Notes under the pieces: generated by a model
What the model was told of the DNA's origin: nothing
What the model saw: the letters and a program-made list of their open reading frames with translations, nothing else
Database searches by the model: none
Shown here: positions 43,150 to 52,059 of the stretch, piece after piece
How the letters are laid out: every line of letters begins with the position of its first letter
Position numbering within the stretch: position 1 is the first letter of the stretch
Translations under genes and position numbers: made by a program
Source: Chryseobacterium culicis
Lineage (GTDB): Bacteria > Bacteroidota > Bacteroidia > Flavobacteriales > Weeksellaceae
DNA length: 64,000 nt
Reading direction: 5' to 3'
Assembly: GCF_900108365.1 (NCBI RefSeq)
Contig: NZ_FNWQ01000001.1
Location: 1,302,001 to 1,366,000 of the forward strand

Positions 43150-45549
43150 TTATTTCATAATCTGCTGGTCAAACAGAAGATTGTCATCTTCATCAAAGCT
43201 GATGATCAGTACTTTAAACTGCTTTGCACTGTCATTATTAAAGAATTTGATTCTTGGCGGAACATAATCGCTGTCAAATAAATTAGGATTCCAGTACAGG
43301 GTTTCTCTGGTATCGCTCTCAATTTTCTGTGGGGCATCTTCATCTATCATTTCAATAGGAAATTCGGAAGGTCTGTCATATCCTTTGATGACGGCCGTAT
43401 TGTTGCTATTGGTTTCTTTTTTGGTGCTTTTAGATTTCATATTGCCTTTCATTGTGTAGATGGCTACGGCATCACCTATTAATCCTGATCCTTTAATGAT
43501 CTTTACCATTGCAATATTGTCTATAGGAAGGCTGGCGATCATGGTGGGATCAGTCTGTATTTCATCCAGAAACAGTTTAGCCAGCTGGCCACGGATGTAG
43601 GGTACGTTTACTCCGGAATTATTTCTCTGGAACGTTAACCCGGCAGCTCTTCCCTGCAGCCAGTCCAGAATGTTCATTGATCCTGCGGCGTGCTGGTCTT
43701 CATTAACAAAATCAAACACAGTAGCATTGACGGAGCTGAACATGCCGGTAGACAGCTGTTTGTCCAGTTCTTCTTTGGGATCTTTCTTTTTGCCTACCAG
43801 GGCAACTTCCTGAATCTGGATATCATTACTTTCCTTCTTTTTGATATTTTTCTGAGTATTGATAGCTTTTGCAATGGATGGAGGAAGCGTTTTGTTTTCA
43901 CCTGATTTTACCAGTGTATATTTTGTGGCCGGAAAGTTTCCGGTGAATGGAGCAGGATTTACAAGAGGTTCCACTGTTACAAAAAGGTTATCACTGCTGG
44001 CATCTTTATCTTTTTCTGCGTTCACGAATAATGAAACGTTCAAAGGTTGGTCGGTGTTGATATTGTTCAGATACACATAGCCGTTCTGGTCGGTTTGAAA
44101 CTGATTAATAACGGGATCTCCTTTACCGGCTCTCAGTACTAAATTTACTGTTGAGTTGACGAGTAAAGCATTGTTTTTTATAGGTTTTACCCGGTAGGAA
44201 AGAAAGGGCTGGGAAACGGTTTTAATAGCAGGGGCAGCGCCGCTAAGAACAGAATTCCAGTCAAATCTTTTCCACGTTTCCGAGATCAGAAGGGCATCTA
44301 AAGCCTCCGTATTGGCTGTTTTAGAAAAATACTGTGCGGGGCTGTCTATTTTTGAAGTAAAATCTCCTGTTAACCAGAGTGCACTCAGAATATTTTCTTC
44401 TTCCGGACTTTGTGTACCGTTATCTTCGCTCACCAAAACAGTATAATTTTTAAAATAGGACTCCGGAGAAAGATCAATGCTGTTGAAAGCCCGCGGAGTT
44501 GGTTTTAAGCTCTGACCAACTATTTCTGCCTTCTCAATTTTTAAATTACCGGGTCTTAAGAAGCAGAGCCTCTGGGCAACAAGATTATCCTGCTCATCAA
44601 AAACGGCCAGCTGAAAAACAGCGTTTGCGCCGTTGCTTACTTTGGTAGGTATAAGACTGGAGGCCTCATTGGTGAGATGATTGATATTAGCCCTGTAAGC
44701 AAGGTGATTATTGATAAATCCTACAATTTTATACCCCTGAAGCTGCTGTTTCAGATTTACACCTTTCAGCGTATATTTGATTCCTTCTTTGGAGCTGTTA
44801 ACTTCTATGCTGAGACCGTTTTCAGAAGCCTGAGGAAGATCTATAGTCTGGCTTTTACCGGTATTATCCTGAATTACGGCCTGGTATTTCTTTCCTGATG
44901 CCGGAGTCATTTTAAACGAAGCCACATTTTTATCAAAAGACTTAAAGGTGGCGACAGGTGTTTTCGGATTTTGGGTATCAATAACCTTGCCGGACCAGCT
45001 TTCGGGAAAAGAAGTGCCGGCAGATACCCTTACGGCAACTTTTGCAGGCATTCCATTAATGAAGGTTCCGCCCTCAGGAAATGCTTTTGCAGACCAGTCG
45101 GAGCTTTTGGAAATTACCAGCGACTCTTTTGAATTAGGATTGTAAACCGGAAGTGCTTTTACGATCTGAAAATCTTCACTGAAATTGGTCATATAAGGGG
45201 TATAAGCCCTTACAAAATAAACCTGTTCAGGAAGGTCTTCTTTCAGCTGAAAATCTCCGCTGCCTTCCCCATTCGTAAGAAGTACGGTTTTCCAGTCTAT
45301 TAATTTTTTATCAGAATTATACAGCTCAACAAATAAAGTGGTAGATAATGCAGAACGGTTATAGCCGTCAAATACAAAACTTTTAAACCATATTTTATCA
45401 CCTGCTGCATATTGTGATTTGTCTGTCAGTAAGTATACTTTTTCCTGTTCGTAATGATCCTCAAGGTTGGTGATTGCTTTTTCCAGCTTAGTTTGTGCCA
45501 TTACAGGCTGTATAGCGGAGAGGAGCAATACACAGAGCATATTTTTCAT
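43150..45549 (-). CDS. Large exported protein with MG2-like repeats and a TonB-plug-like C-terminal domain
   Basis: A 799-residue protein with a signal peptide (QPVMAQ). The N-terminal third has the macroglobulin MG2-type pattern: YLLTDKSQYAAGDKIWFKSF, then LFVELYNSDKKLIDWKTVLL and GDFQLKEDLPEQVYFVRAYT. The C-terminal third contains a degenerate TonB-receptor plug domain: SMNILDWLQGRAAGLTFQRN, NVPYIRGQLAKLFLDEIQTD and IDNIAMVKIIKGSGLIGDAV. No beta-barrel follows, so it is not a transporter. Bacteroidota have many such 'MG2 plus plug' proteins of unknown role, possibly in protein secretion or surface assembly. It is a single gene. Confidence 0.8.
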   Translation of the reverse strand: MKNMLCVLLLSAIQPVMAQTKLEKAITNLEDHYEQEKVYLLTDKSQYAAGDKIWFKSFVFDGYNRSALSTTLFVELYNSDKKLIDWKTVLLTNGEGSGDFQLKEDLPEQVYFVRAYTPYMTNFSEDFQIVKALPVYNPNSKESLVISKSSDWSAKAFPEGGTFINGMPAKVAVRVSAGTSFPESWSGKVIDTQNPKTPVATFKSFDKNVASFKMTPASGKKYQAVIQDNTGKSQTIDLPQASENGLSIEVNSSKEGIKYTLKGVNLKQQLQGYKIVGFINNHLAYRANINHLTNEASSLIPTKVSNGANAVFQLAVFDEQDNLVAQRLCFLRPGNLKIEKAEIVGQSLKPTPRAFNSIDLSPESYFKNYTVLVSEDNGTQSPEEENILSALWLTGDFTSKIDSPAQYFSKTANTEALDALLISETWKRFDWNSVLSGAAPAIKTVSQPFLSYRVKPIKNNALLVNSTVNLVLRAGKGDPVINQFQTDQNGYVYLNNINTDQPLNVSLFVNAEKDKDASSDNLFVTVEPLVNPAPFTGNFPATKYTLVKSGENKTLPPSIAKAINTQKNIKKKESNDIQIQEVALVGKKKDPKEELDKQLSTGMFSSVNATVFDFVNEDQHAAGSMNILDWLQGRAAGLTFQRNNSGVNVPYIRGQLAKLFLDEIQTDPTMIASLPIDNIAMVKIIKGSGLIGDAVAIYTMKGNMKSKSTKKETNSNNTAVIKGYDRPSEFPIEMIDEDAPQKIESDTRETLYWNPNLFDSDYVPPRIKFFNNDSAKQFKVLIISFDEDDNLLFDQQIMK

Positions 45550-45900
45550 AGAAATCTTAGCGCATTTAATTCTCTGCTAATGTAATGAATTAAAGACTTC
45601 GAAAACTTATAATCATCTAAAATCCGGCGTATTTCTTTCAGATCTTAAAAAGTGGCAATTTCGGTGGAAAACTAAAGGTGATTTTTCCCGGAAAATGGTT
45701 CTGACAGAGCCGTTTTAACAAGGTGAAGCACTCGGAAATATTTGGAAATTGATCAATAAAGTAAAATGTGGTAGCATAAAATCGCTAATAAATACTATCT
45801 TTAATTATATGAATTGAAGAAGCTTACAGACTGACAGGAAGATATTTAATTGTCGGCAAGATAGTTGTATTCAATCAATCACCCAACCAAAATATAAACT
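45550..45900. other. Divergent intergenic region upstream of the egt operon
   Basis: About 350 bp between the divergent MG2/plug gene and egtD. A promoter-like ACTATCTTTAA lies about 95 bp upstream of egtD, close to the Bacteroidota -7 box. No palindrome or repeat strong enough to call was seen. Confidence 0.4.
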
Positions 45901-46881
45901 ATGAATGTACAGATAAAACAGGATTATCATCTTAATAATGATTATACGGACAGTTTCAGCTCAGATATTTTAAAAGGCCTGTCTGCCCATCCGAAGAAAT
46001 TGTCTTCAAAATATTTTTACGATAAAACAGGCGACCGCCTTTTCCAGCAGATCATGGCCATGCCGGAATATTATCTTACCGATTGCGAACTGGATATATT
46101 CCAAAATAAAACAGAAGAACTCGCAAAAGCAATTTCCCATATCAATGAGTCCTTTGACCTGATAGAATTAGGAGCCGGAGATGCCATGAAATCATCTTAT
46201 CTTCTTAAGAATCTGGTGGATAAAGGAACCGACTTTACTTATATGCCTATTGATATCTCAGGGAATATTCTTTCCGTCTTGCAGGAAAACCTGAATAAAA
46301 AACTTCCGGAACTGAAAATAGTACCGCTGGAAGGAGAGTATTTTGATATGCTTGATAAAGCAACAGCTCTTTCAAAAAGAAAAAAAGTAGTCCTTTTCTT
46401 AGGAGGAAATATAGGAAATATGGAAAACGAGGAAGCCAGACATTTCTGCAGTGAGGTCAAGAGAAAACTCAATCCCGGAGACCTGTTTCTTGTAGGTTTT
46501 GATCTTAAGAAAAATCCTAAGACCATCCTTGCCGCATATAATGATCCTGCGGGTATTACCGCATCATTCAATCTTAATCTTCTGACAAGGATTAACAGGG
46601 AGCTGAACGCTGATTTCAAATTGGAAAATTTCCAGCATTATCAGAATTATGATCCCATTTCAGGGGCCTGCAGAAGCTTTCTGGTAAGCCTTTGTGATCA
46701 GGAAGTTCATGTAGGAAGCCGCCTGTTTCATTTTAAAAGAGATGAGTGGATTGATATGGAAATTTCTCAGAAGTTTTCCGAGCAGGATATCAAAAAGCTG
46801 GCGGTAGATGCAGGCTTTCATATTCTTGTGGAAATCAGAGATGCTAAAAGCTGGTTTGTGGATTCTGTCTGGATGGTATAA
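45901..46881 (+). CDS. egtD: L-histidine N-alpha-methyltransferase EgtD
   Basis: The first enzyme of ergothioneine synthesis, converting histidine to hercynine with three SAM. It has 326 residues, the usual length. Family signatures are KYFYDKTGDRLFQQIMAMPE followed by YYLTDCELDIF, then FDLIELGAGDAMKSSYLL (the SAM-binding loop) and KVVLFLGGNIGNMENEEARH. The end carries FHFKRDEWIDMEISQKFSEQ. It is the first gene of a five-gene cluster on the plus strand: egtD, egtB, ATPase, permease/binding protein and C-S lyase. It acts in the cytoplasm. The assignment is strong from both motifs and context. Confidence 0.95.
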   Translation: MNVQIKQDYHLNNDYTDSFSSDILKGLSAHPKKLSSKYFYDKTGDRLFQQIMAMPEYYLTDCELDIFQNKTEELAKAISHINESFDLIELGAGDAMKSSYLLKNLVDKGTDFTYMPIDISGNILSVLQENLNKKLPELKIVPLEGEYFDMLDKATALSKRKKVVLFLGGNIGNMENEEARHFCSEVKRKLNPGDLFLVGFDLKKNPKTILAAYNDPAGITASFNLNLLTRINRELNADFKLENFQHYQNYDPISGACRSFLVSLCDQEVHVGSRLFHFKRDEWIDMEISQKFSEQDIKKLAVDAGFHILVEIRDAKSWFVDSVWMV

Positions 46882-46896
46882 TTAAAACGATTTTTT

Positions 46897-48087
46897 ATGA
46901 AAAAAGATGCATTGCTTGTAGAAGCAAACCCTCATAAGAACTGGCTTAAAAAGTATACTGAAATAAGGAACCATTCCGTTGAGATTTGCAGCCCTCTGGA
47001 AATTGAAGATTACGTGGTTCAGCCTATCGTAGATGTAAGCCCTCCGAAATGGCATTTGGGACATACCACGTGGTTTTTCGAAACTTTTATTTTACAGCCC
47101 AATTTTCCGGGATATGAAGTTTTTGATCCTCAGTATAATTTTGTATTCAACAGTTATTACGAAACCATAGGAGCCCGTGTTATCCGTACCGACAGGGGAA
47201 ATCTAAGCCGTCCCTCCGTTTCAGAGGTTTTTAAATATCGTGAATATGTAGATCGGAAAATGAATGAATTTCTTCAGAACGGATATCTTACAGAATCCCT
47301 TGAACCATTATTGGAATTAGGTTTAAACCACGAACAGCAGCACCAGGAATTATTACTCACGGATATTAAATATATTTTGGGGCATAATCCTTTATTTCCC
47401 GCTTACAAAAAAGAACATATTGCAAAAAAAGAAAATACCGAAGCCCCGGAAATACTCCGTTTTTCAGAAGGAATCTATGAAATTGGTTTTAACGGTGAAG
47501 GTTTCTGCTTTGATAATGAGCTTGGAAGACACAAAGTGTATCTGAATGATTTTACAATAAGCAGCCAGCTGGTAACCAATAAAGAATATCTGGAATTTGT
47601 AGAAGCCGGCGGTTACGAAGATTTCCGGCACTGGCACGCAGAAGGTTGGGATTGGGTAAAGCAGAACAGTGCGAGATCCCCGTTATATTGGCATTTCATT
47701 GATGGAAAATGGATGAATTATACATTAAACGGCCTGCATGAAATTGATTTGGAAGAATCTCTATGCCACATTAATTTTTTCGAAGCTTCCGCTTTTGCTT
47801 CATGGAAAGGAAAACGCCTGCCCACCGAAGCTGAATGGGAAGCGGCATCAGAACATTTTGAATGGGGAAAACGATGGGAATGGACCAATTCTGCCTATCT
47901 TCCTTATCCGGGATTTAAAAAAGAAGCGGGTGCTGTAGGTGAGTATAACGGAAAATTTATGGTAAATCAAATGGTGCTTCGTGGTGCTTCAGCAGCCACT
48001 CCGCCAGGGCACAGCCGAAATACCTACCGCAATTTTTTCCAGACGCATTTGCAGTGGCAGTTTACAGGAATCCGACTTGCACAATAA
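46897..48087 (+). CDS. egtB: Ergothioneine synthase EgtB (hercynine oxygenase)
   Basis: An iron enzyme that joins hercynine to a cysteine-type thiol as a sulfoxide. It has 396 residues. The N-terminal DinB-like domain holds KWHLGHTTWFFETF (ligand candidate H56) and LNHEQQHQELLLTD (H145 and H149), the expected iron ligands. The C-terminal FGE/sulfatase-modifying domain includes FTISSQLVTNKEYLEFVEAG, GKRLPTEAEWEAA and VLRGASAATPPGHSRNTYRN. It lies 15 bp after egtD. No egtA or egtC is in the window, so the enzyme probably uses cysteine directly, as other bacterial and fungal types do. Confidence 0.93.
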   Translation: MKKDALLVEANPHKNWLKKYTEIRNHSVEICSPLEIEDYVVQPIVDVSPPKWHLGHTTWFFETFILQPNFPGYEVFDPQYNFVFNSYYETIGARVIRTDRGNLSRPSVSEVFKYREYVDRKMNEFLQNGYLTESLEPLLELGLNHEQQHQELLLTDIKYILGHNPLFPAYKKEHIAKKENTEAPEILRFSEGIYEIGFNGEGFCFDNELGRHKVYLNDFTISSQLVTNKEYLEFVEAGGYEDFRHWHAEGWDWVKQNSARSPLYWHFIDGKWMNYTLNGLHEIDLEESLCHINFFEASAFASWKGKRLPTEAEWEAASEHFEWGKRWEWTNSAYLPYPGFKKEAGAVGEYNGKFMVNQMVLRGASAATPPGHSRNTYRNFFQTHLQWQFTGIRLAQ

Positions 48088-48094
48088 TTTGCCT

Positions 48095-49015
48095 ATGATT
48101 ACAGTTGAATCGGTTTCAAAAAGTTTTAACGGAAAAAAAGCTGTTGACGGTATTTCATTTCAGGCCGGTGATAAGGAAATTCTGGTGCTGTTGGGAACAA
48201 GCGGCTGCGGAAAAACGACCATGCTGAAAATGATTAACCGCCTTATAGAAGCAGATTCCGGAAATATTCTGATTGACGGAAGAAACATTAAATCCCAAAA
48301 ACCGGAAGAGCTTAGAATGGGAATTGGTTTTGTTATGCAGCACTCCGGATTATTTCCACATTACACCATTCAGCAGAATATTGCAGTGATTCCCGATTTA
48401 TTAAAATGGAACAAAAATAAGACAAAAGACAGAACACTTGAGCTGTTACATAAACTTCATCTTTCAGAAGATGTGCTTACCCGCTTCCCCAACGAATTAA
48501 GCGGCGGCCAGCAGCAAAGGGTAGGAATTGCAAGAGCATTGATTGCAGATTCACCGGTTTTGCTGATGGACGAACCCTTCGGTGCATTGGATACGATCAC
48601 CAAAGCTGATATTCATGCAGAATTTACATCTTTGGAAGAACTTAAAAATAAAACCATCATTCTGGTCACTCATGATGTACAGGAGGCATTTGATCTGGGT
48701 CATAAGATTTGTATGATGGACAAAGGTAAAATTATGCAGACCGGGACTCCAAAAGAAATTCTGTACCAGCCGGAAAATGATTTTGTTAAAGATTTCTTTG
48801 CTCAAAACCGGCTGCTGCTGGAATATAAAGTAACCACATTGAAAGATGTAGCAGCTTTCATTGATGGTAACCGTTTCTATGAAGATCTTCATTTTTCAGA
48901 AGATGCCGGCATTTGGAATGTTATGCAGCAGTTGAGTACAGACGGCTCGCTTTCCGCAGATTATGAAACTCTGGTTAAAGCATTTAACGAATACCGAAAA
49001 TTCCAGACTGTATGA
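48095..49015 (+). CDS. egtV: Osmoprotectant/ergothioneine-type ABC transporter ATPase (EgtV/OpuCA family)
   Basis: I start at the ATG at 48095, 7 bp after the egtB stop; a longer frame runs back into egtB. The 306-residue ATPase has Walker A LLGTSGCGKTTML, Q-loop VMQHSGLF, signature LSGGQQQRVGIARAL and Walker B SPVLLMDEPFGALD. The end lacks the paired CBS domains of many OpuCA proteins. Its gene overlaps the permease gene by 4 bp (ATGA). In firmicutes and related bacteria EgtV powers ergothioneine uptake. The assignment here rests on the adjacent egtDB genes and is an inference. Confidence 0.85.
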   Translation: MITVESVSKSFNGKKAVDGISFQAGDKEILVLLGTSGCGKTTMLKMINRLIEADSGNILIDGRNIKSQKPEELRMGIGFVMQHSGLFPHYTIQQNIAVIPDLLKWNKNKTKDRTLELLHKLHLSEDVLTRFPNELSGGQQQRVGIARALIADSPVLLMDEPFGALDTITKADIHAEFTSLEELKNKTIILVTHDVQEAFDLGHKICMMDKGKIMQTGTPKEILYQPENDFVKDFFAQNRLLLEYKVTTLKDVAAFIDGNRFYEDLHFSEDAGIWNVMQQLSTDGSLSADYETLVKAFNEYRKFQTV

Positions 49016-50577
49016 GTGAACAGAGCTTTTGGCAATTTATCACAGAGCAGCATGAAAAATTACTGGTTCAGGCTGTACAGCATCTTGGCCTTACATTTTT
49101 ATCTTTGTTTCTGGCCATCATGATCGGGTTACCATTAGGAATTTTAATAGCCCGAAAAAGAAAGCTGTCAGGTTCTGTTTTAGGTATTGCGGGCATTTTA
49201 CAGACCATTCCCAGCATAGCTTTGCTCGGTTTTATGATTCCTGTTTTCGGAATCGGCGCAACTCCGGCTATTGTTGCATTGCTCATCTACGCCCTTTTAC
49301 CCATTATAAGAAACACCTACACCGGAATTACCGAAGTAGATCCGGCGGTAACTGAAGCTGCAAAAGCAATGGGAATGAACAGGAAGCAGATGCTTTTCAA
49401 AGTAGAACTTCCTTTAGCCATGCCTGTCATTATTGCAGGCATCAGAACAGCGGCAGTGATCAATGTTGGTGTTGCAACCTTAGCATCATTTGTGGCTGCA
49501 GGAGGTTTGGGAGAGTTTATTTTTGGCGGAATTTCCCTCAACAGTACGAATATGATTCTGGCCGGAGCCATTCCCGCAGCAGTATTGGCCGTTCTTTTGG
49601 ATCAGACTATTGCTGTTTTACAGAAGTTAAGCTATCGTTCGGTAAATAAAATAATATACAGTATTCCTGTTATATTAATCATCATTGGAGGGGTCTATCT
49701 TTTGGGTTCCGCTTCGGATCATAAGCTTAAAGCTGGTTTTACCCCGGAGTTCATGGGACGGCAGGACGGTGATCTGGGACTTAGATCCGTATATGGTCTT
49801 AACGTACATCCTCTGGTGGTAAGCGATGCTATTATGTACAAAGCAGCTTATGAAAAAGAGCTTGATCTGATCAGCGGATATTCTACAGATGGCAGAATCA
49901 AGGCTTTTGATCTCTATGTTCTGAATGATGATAAGAAGATTTTTCCTCCTTATTTTGCCGCTCCCATTATCAAGACAAAAACCCTGGAAAAATTTCCTGA
50001 ATTAGAAAAAACATTGAACCTTTTATCTGGAAAATTCAATGATTCCCTAATGACAGACCTTAACTATAAAGCGGATTATCTGAAACAGACTCCCGAGAAA
50101 ATCGCCAGAGGTTTTCTAATGAACATGAATTTATATAAAAACCCGCGCAAAGGAAATTCCCAGACGATAAAAATCGGATCGAAAATTTTTGGCGAACAAT
50201 ACATTCTTGCCGAAATTTACAGAATGCTCATTGAAGGCTATACAGACTACAGGGTAGAAACAAAAACCGGGCTCGGGGGAACGAAAATCTGCTTTGATGC
50301 TCTTATGAATGATGCGATAGATTTTTATCCCGAATATACTGGAACCGGACTTTTGGTCTTACTGAAACCATCTGCAAAAACAATAGAAGAAGTGTCTAAG
50401 AGCCCTGAAAAAACATTCGAGTACGTTAATACGGAGTTCCGGAAACAATACGGAATCCAATGGCTGAAACCACTCGGATTTAATAACGCCTATGCCTTGA
50501 TGATGCGGAGAAAGCAGGCTCAGGAGCTTACAATTAAAAATATTTCAGATCTGAAAAATTATCTGGATTCAAAATAA
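49012..50577 (+). CDS. egtU: ABC permease fused to a circularly permuted substrate-binding domain (EgtU/OpuCB-CC type)
   Basis: A 521-residue fusion. Residues 1-210 form the permease, with the EAA-type loop near EVDPAVTEAAKAMGMNRKQM, and a further hydrophobic helix lies at about 213-232. The extracytoplasmic binding domain follows in unusual order. Residues 236-374 are the part that is normally C-terminal (AGFTPEFMGRQDG, ISGYSTDGRIKAFD, IFPPYFAAP). Residues 385-516 are the part that is normally N-terminal (IKIGSKIFGEQYILAE, DFYPEYTGTG, LKPLGFNNAYA, ISDL). A short linker (YKNPRKGNSQ) joins them. It would import ergothioneine or a related betaine. It overlaps egtV by 4 bp. Confidence 0.9.
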   Translation: MSEQSFWQFITEQHEKLLVQAVQHLGLTFLSLFLAIMIGLPLGILIARKRKLSGSVLGIAGILQTIPSIALLGFMIPVFGIGATPAIVALLIYALLPIIRNTYTGITEVDPAVTEAAKAMGMNRKQMLFKVELPLAMPVIIAGIRTAAVINVGVATLASFVAAGGLGEFIFGGISLNSTNMILAGAIPAAVLAVLLDQTIAVLQKLSYRSVNKIIYSIPVILIIIGGVYLLGSASDHKLKAGFTPEFMGRQDGDLGLRSVYGLNVHPLVVSDAIMYKAAYEKELDLISGYSTDGRIKAFDLYVLNDDKKIFPPYFAAPIIKTKTLEKFPELEKTLNLLSGKFNDSLMTDLNYKADYLKQTPEKIARGFLMNMNLYKNPRKGNSQTIKIGSKIFGEQYILAEIYRMLIEGYTDYRVETKTGLGGTKICFDALMNDAIDFYPEYTGTGLLVLLKPSAKTIEEVSKSPEKTFEYVNTEFRKQYGIQWLKPLGFNNAYALMMRRKQAQELTIKNISDLKNYLDSK

Positions 50578-50588
50578 TCTATCCACCA

Positions 50589-51746
50589 ATGAAATACAAT
50601 TTCGACGAAATCATAGAAAGAAGAGGAACACATTCCGTAAAATGGGATTGGGCAAAAGAAGATATATTGCCCATGTGGGTTGCTGATATGGATTTTAAAA
50701 CAGCGCCGGAAGTGATAGAAGCGATCTCTAAAAAAGTCTCACACGGTATTTTCGGTTACGGCACCATTCCCGATGCTTTTTATCAGTCGGTGATCCATTG
50801 GTGGAAAACAGAGCATGATTTTATTATAGAAAAGGACTGGATGTTACCTGCCACGGGAATGCTTCCATCACTGTCGGCAGTCGTCCGTACTTTTGTGAAA
50901 CCCGATGAAAATATTATTTTGCAAACTCCTGTTTATAATCATTTTTTTACCATTTTAGAAAATTATGGAGGACATATCGTCTGCAATGAATTGAAATATG
51001 CAGACGGGGATTACAGTATTGATTTTGACGATCTGGAAAGGAAAGCTGCTGATCCGAAAACAAAGCTGCTGCTGTTTTGTAATCCTCATAATCCTGTTGG
51101 CAAAGTCTGGAAAAGAGAAGATCTGGAAAAGATAGCGGATATCTGTTCACGAAATAAAGTAATGGTGGTTTCTGATGAAATTCATTCTGATTTAGTTTTT
51201 AATAGCCACCGGCATATTCCATTTGTTTCAGTAGCGCAGCGCTATGATCTTGAATCGGTAACCTGTGGTTCTCCGTGTAAGACCTTTAATTTTTCAGGTT
51301 TACCTATATCATATCTTATTTCTCCGAACAAAAATTTATTACAGCAAATTCATAAGACTTTAGAGCTTCAGGAAAACAGTTATCCTAATCCAATTGCAGC
51401 AGAAGCCATGATTGCAGCCTATACCAAAGGACACAGTTGGCTGGATTCGCTTAAACACTATCTGTATGAAAACTTTCTGTTTCTGAGAAACTACTGCAAT
51501 GAACATCTGCCCGCAATTAAAGTGGTTCCTTTGGAGGCCACCTATCTTGTTTGGCTGGATTGCACCTTGTTTGGTAAAAGTTCTGATGAACTGTCAAAGA
51601 TTCTTCTCATGGAAGGTAAAGTCTGGCTCAATTCAGGAACGATGTATGGAAGTAATGGAGAAGGTTTCCTGAGAATCAATATCGGCTGCCCGAGACAGCT
51701 TCTGAATGAAGGCCTTGAACGGTTGAAAAAAGCTTTGCAGGAGTGA
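50589..51746 (+). CDS. PLP-dependent C-S lyase/aminotransferase (MalY/PatB family), candidate EgtE
   Basis: A 385-residue fold-type I PLP enzyme. The N-terminus has RRGTHSVKWDW and ILPMWVADMDFKTAPEVIEA, typical of MalY/PatB cystathionine beta-lyases. KLLLFCNPHNPVGKVWKRED and VMVVSDEIHSDLVF hold cofactor-contacting residues. The Schiff-base Lys is in GSPCKTFNFSGLPISY, where Cys replaces the usual Ser before Lys. It starts 11 bp after egtU, making it the last gene of the operon. That position suggests it cleaves the hercynylcysteine sulfoxide made by EgtB, the role of EgtE. A general cysteine-conjugate lyase is the alternative. Confidence 0.8.
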   Translation: MKYNFDEIIERRGTHSVKWDWAKEDILPMWVADMDFKTAPEVIEAISKKVSHGIFGYGTIPDAFYQSVIHWWKTEHDFIIEKDWMLPATGMLPSLSAVVRTFVKPDENIILQTPVYNHFFTILENYGGHIVCNELKYADGDYSIDFDDLERKAADPKTKLLLFCNPHNPVGKVWKREDLEKIADICSRNKVMVVSDEIHSDLVFNSHRHIPFVSVAQRYDLESVTCGSPCKTFNFSGLPISYLISPNKNLLQQIHKTLELQENSYPNPIAAEAMIAAYTKGHSWLDSLKHYLYENFLFLRNYCNEHLPAIKVVPLEATYLVWLDCTLFGKSSDELSKILLMEGKVWLNSGTMYGSNGEGFLRINIGCPRQLLNEGLERLKKALQE

Positions 51747-52059
51747 AATTCCAACACTGAAATTGCTATATAATTCAATTGGAAAGCTATTATAAATTTA
51801 GAAAGACGATGCTTAGCTTATATTTCGAAAGGTAGTAAGTATTAAGGTTACCCATCTCTGAGAGATGGATCAGTTTAAAGTATAAAAAAGTATTCCCGTA
51901 GAAATTCTGTAAAATAATTGATTTTGCAGAATTTTATGTCAGTTGGAAGGAAGCAATTGATGATATCAACTTGGACTTTCTGGCACAATAAACTTGGACT
52001 TTCCAACAAAACATGCCATTGCTTTTTCAGGCGATCTTTGCAATATAAATTCAAAGAAA
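51747..52059. other. Intergenic region with a short palindrome
   Basis: About 310 bp between the egt operon and the epimerase gene. CCATCTCT and AGAGATGG flank a single G at 51852-51868, a possible operator. Direct repeats near the epimerase start are listed separately. No terminator with a T run was recognised for the egt operon. Confidence 0.35.
51968..52003. promoter_or_regulatory. Direct repeats (TTGGACTTTC) upstream of the epimerase gene
   Basis: AACTTGGACTTTC occurs at 51968 and again at 51991, 23 bp apart, followed by GGCACAATA and CAACAAAAC respectively. A third close copy, AATTTGGACTTTTTACAAC, lies at 54009-54027 between two AraC genes. The repeats end about 57 bp before the ATG at 52060. 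They are a candidate binding site for one of the nearby AraC proteins. Confidence 0.55.

Noticed and set aside
47981..48094. Upstream extension of the EgtV-type ATPase into egtB
   Set aside because: The extension is out of frame with egtB and unlike any ABC ATPase. The ATG at 48095 gives a standard start 7 bp after egtB.
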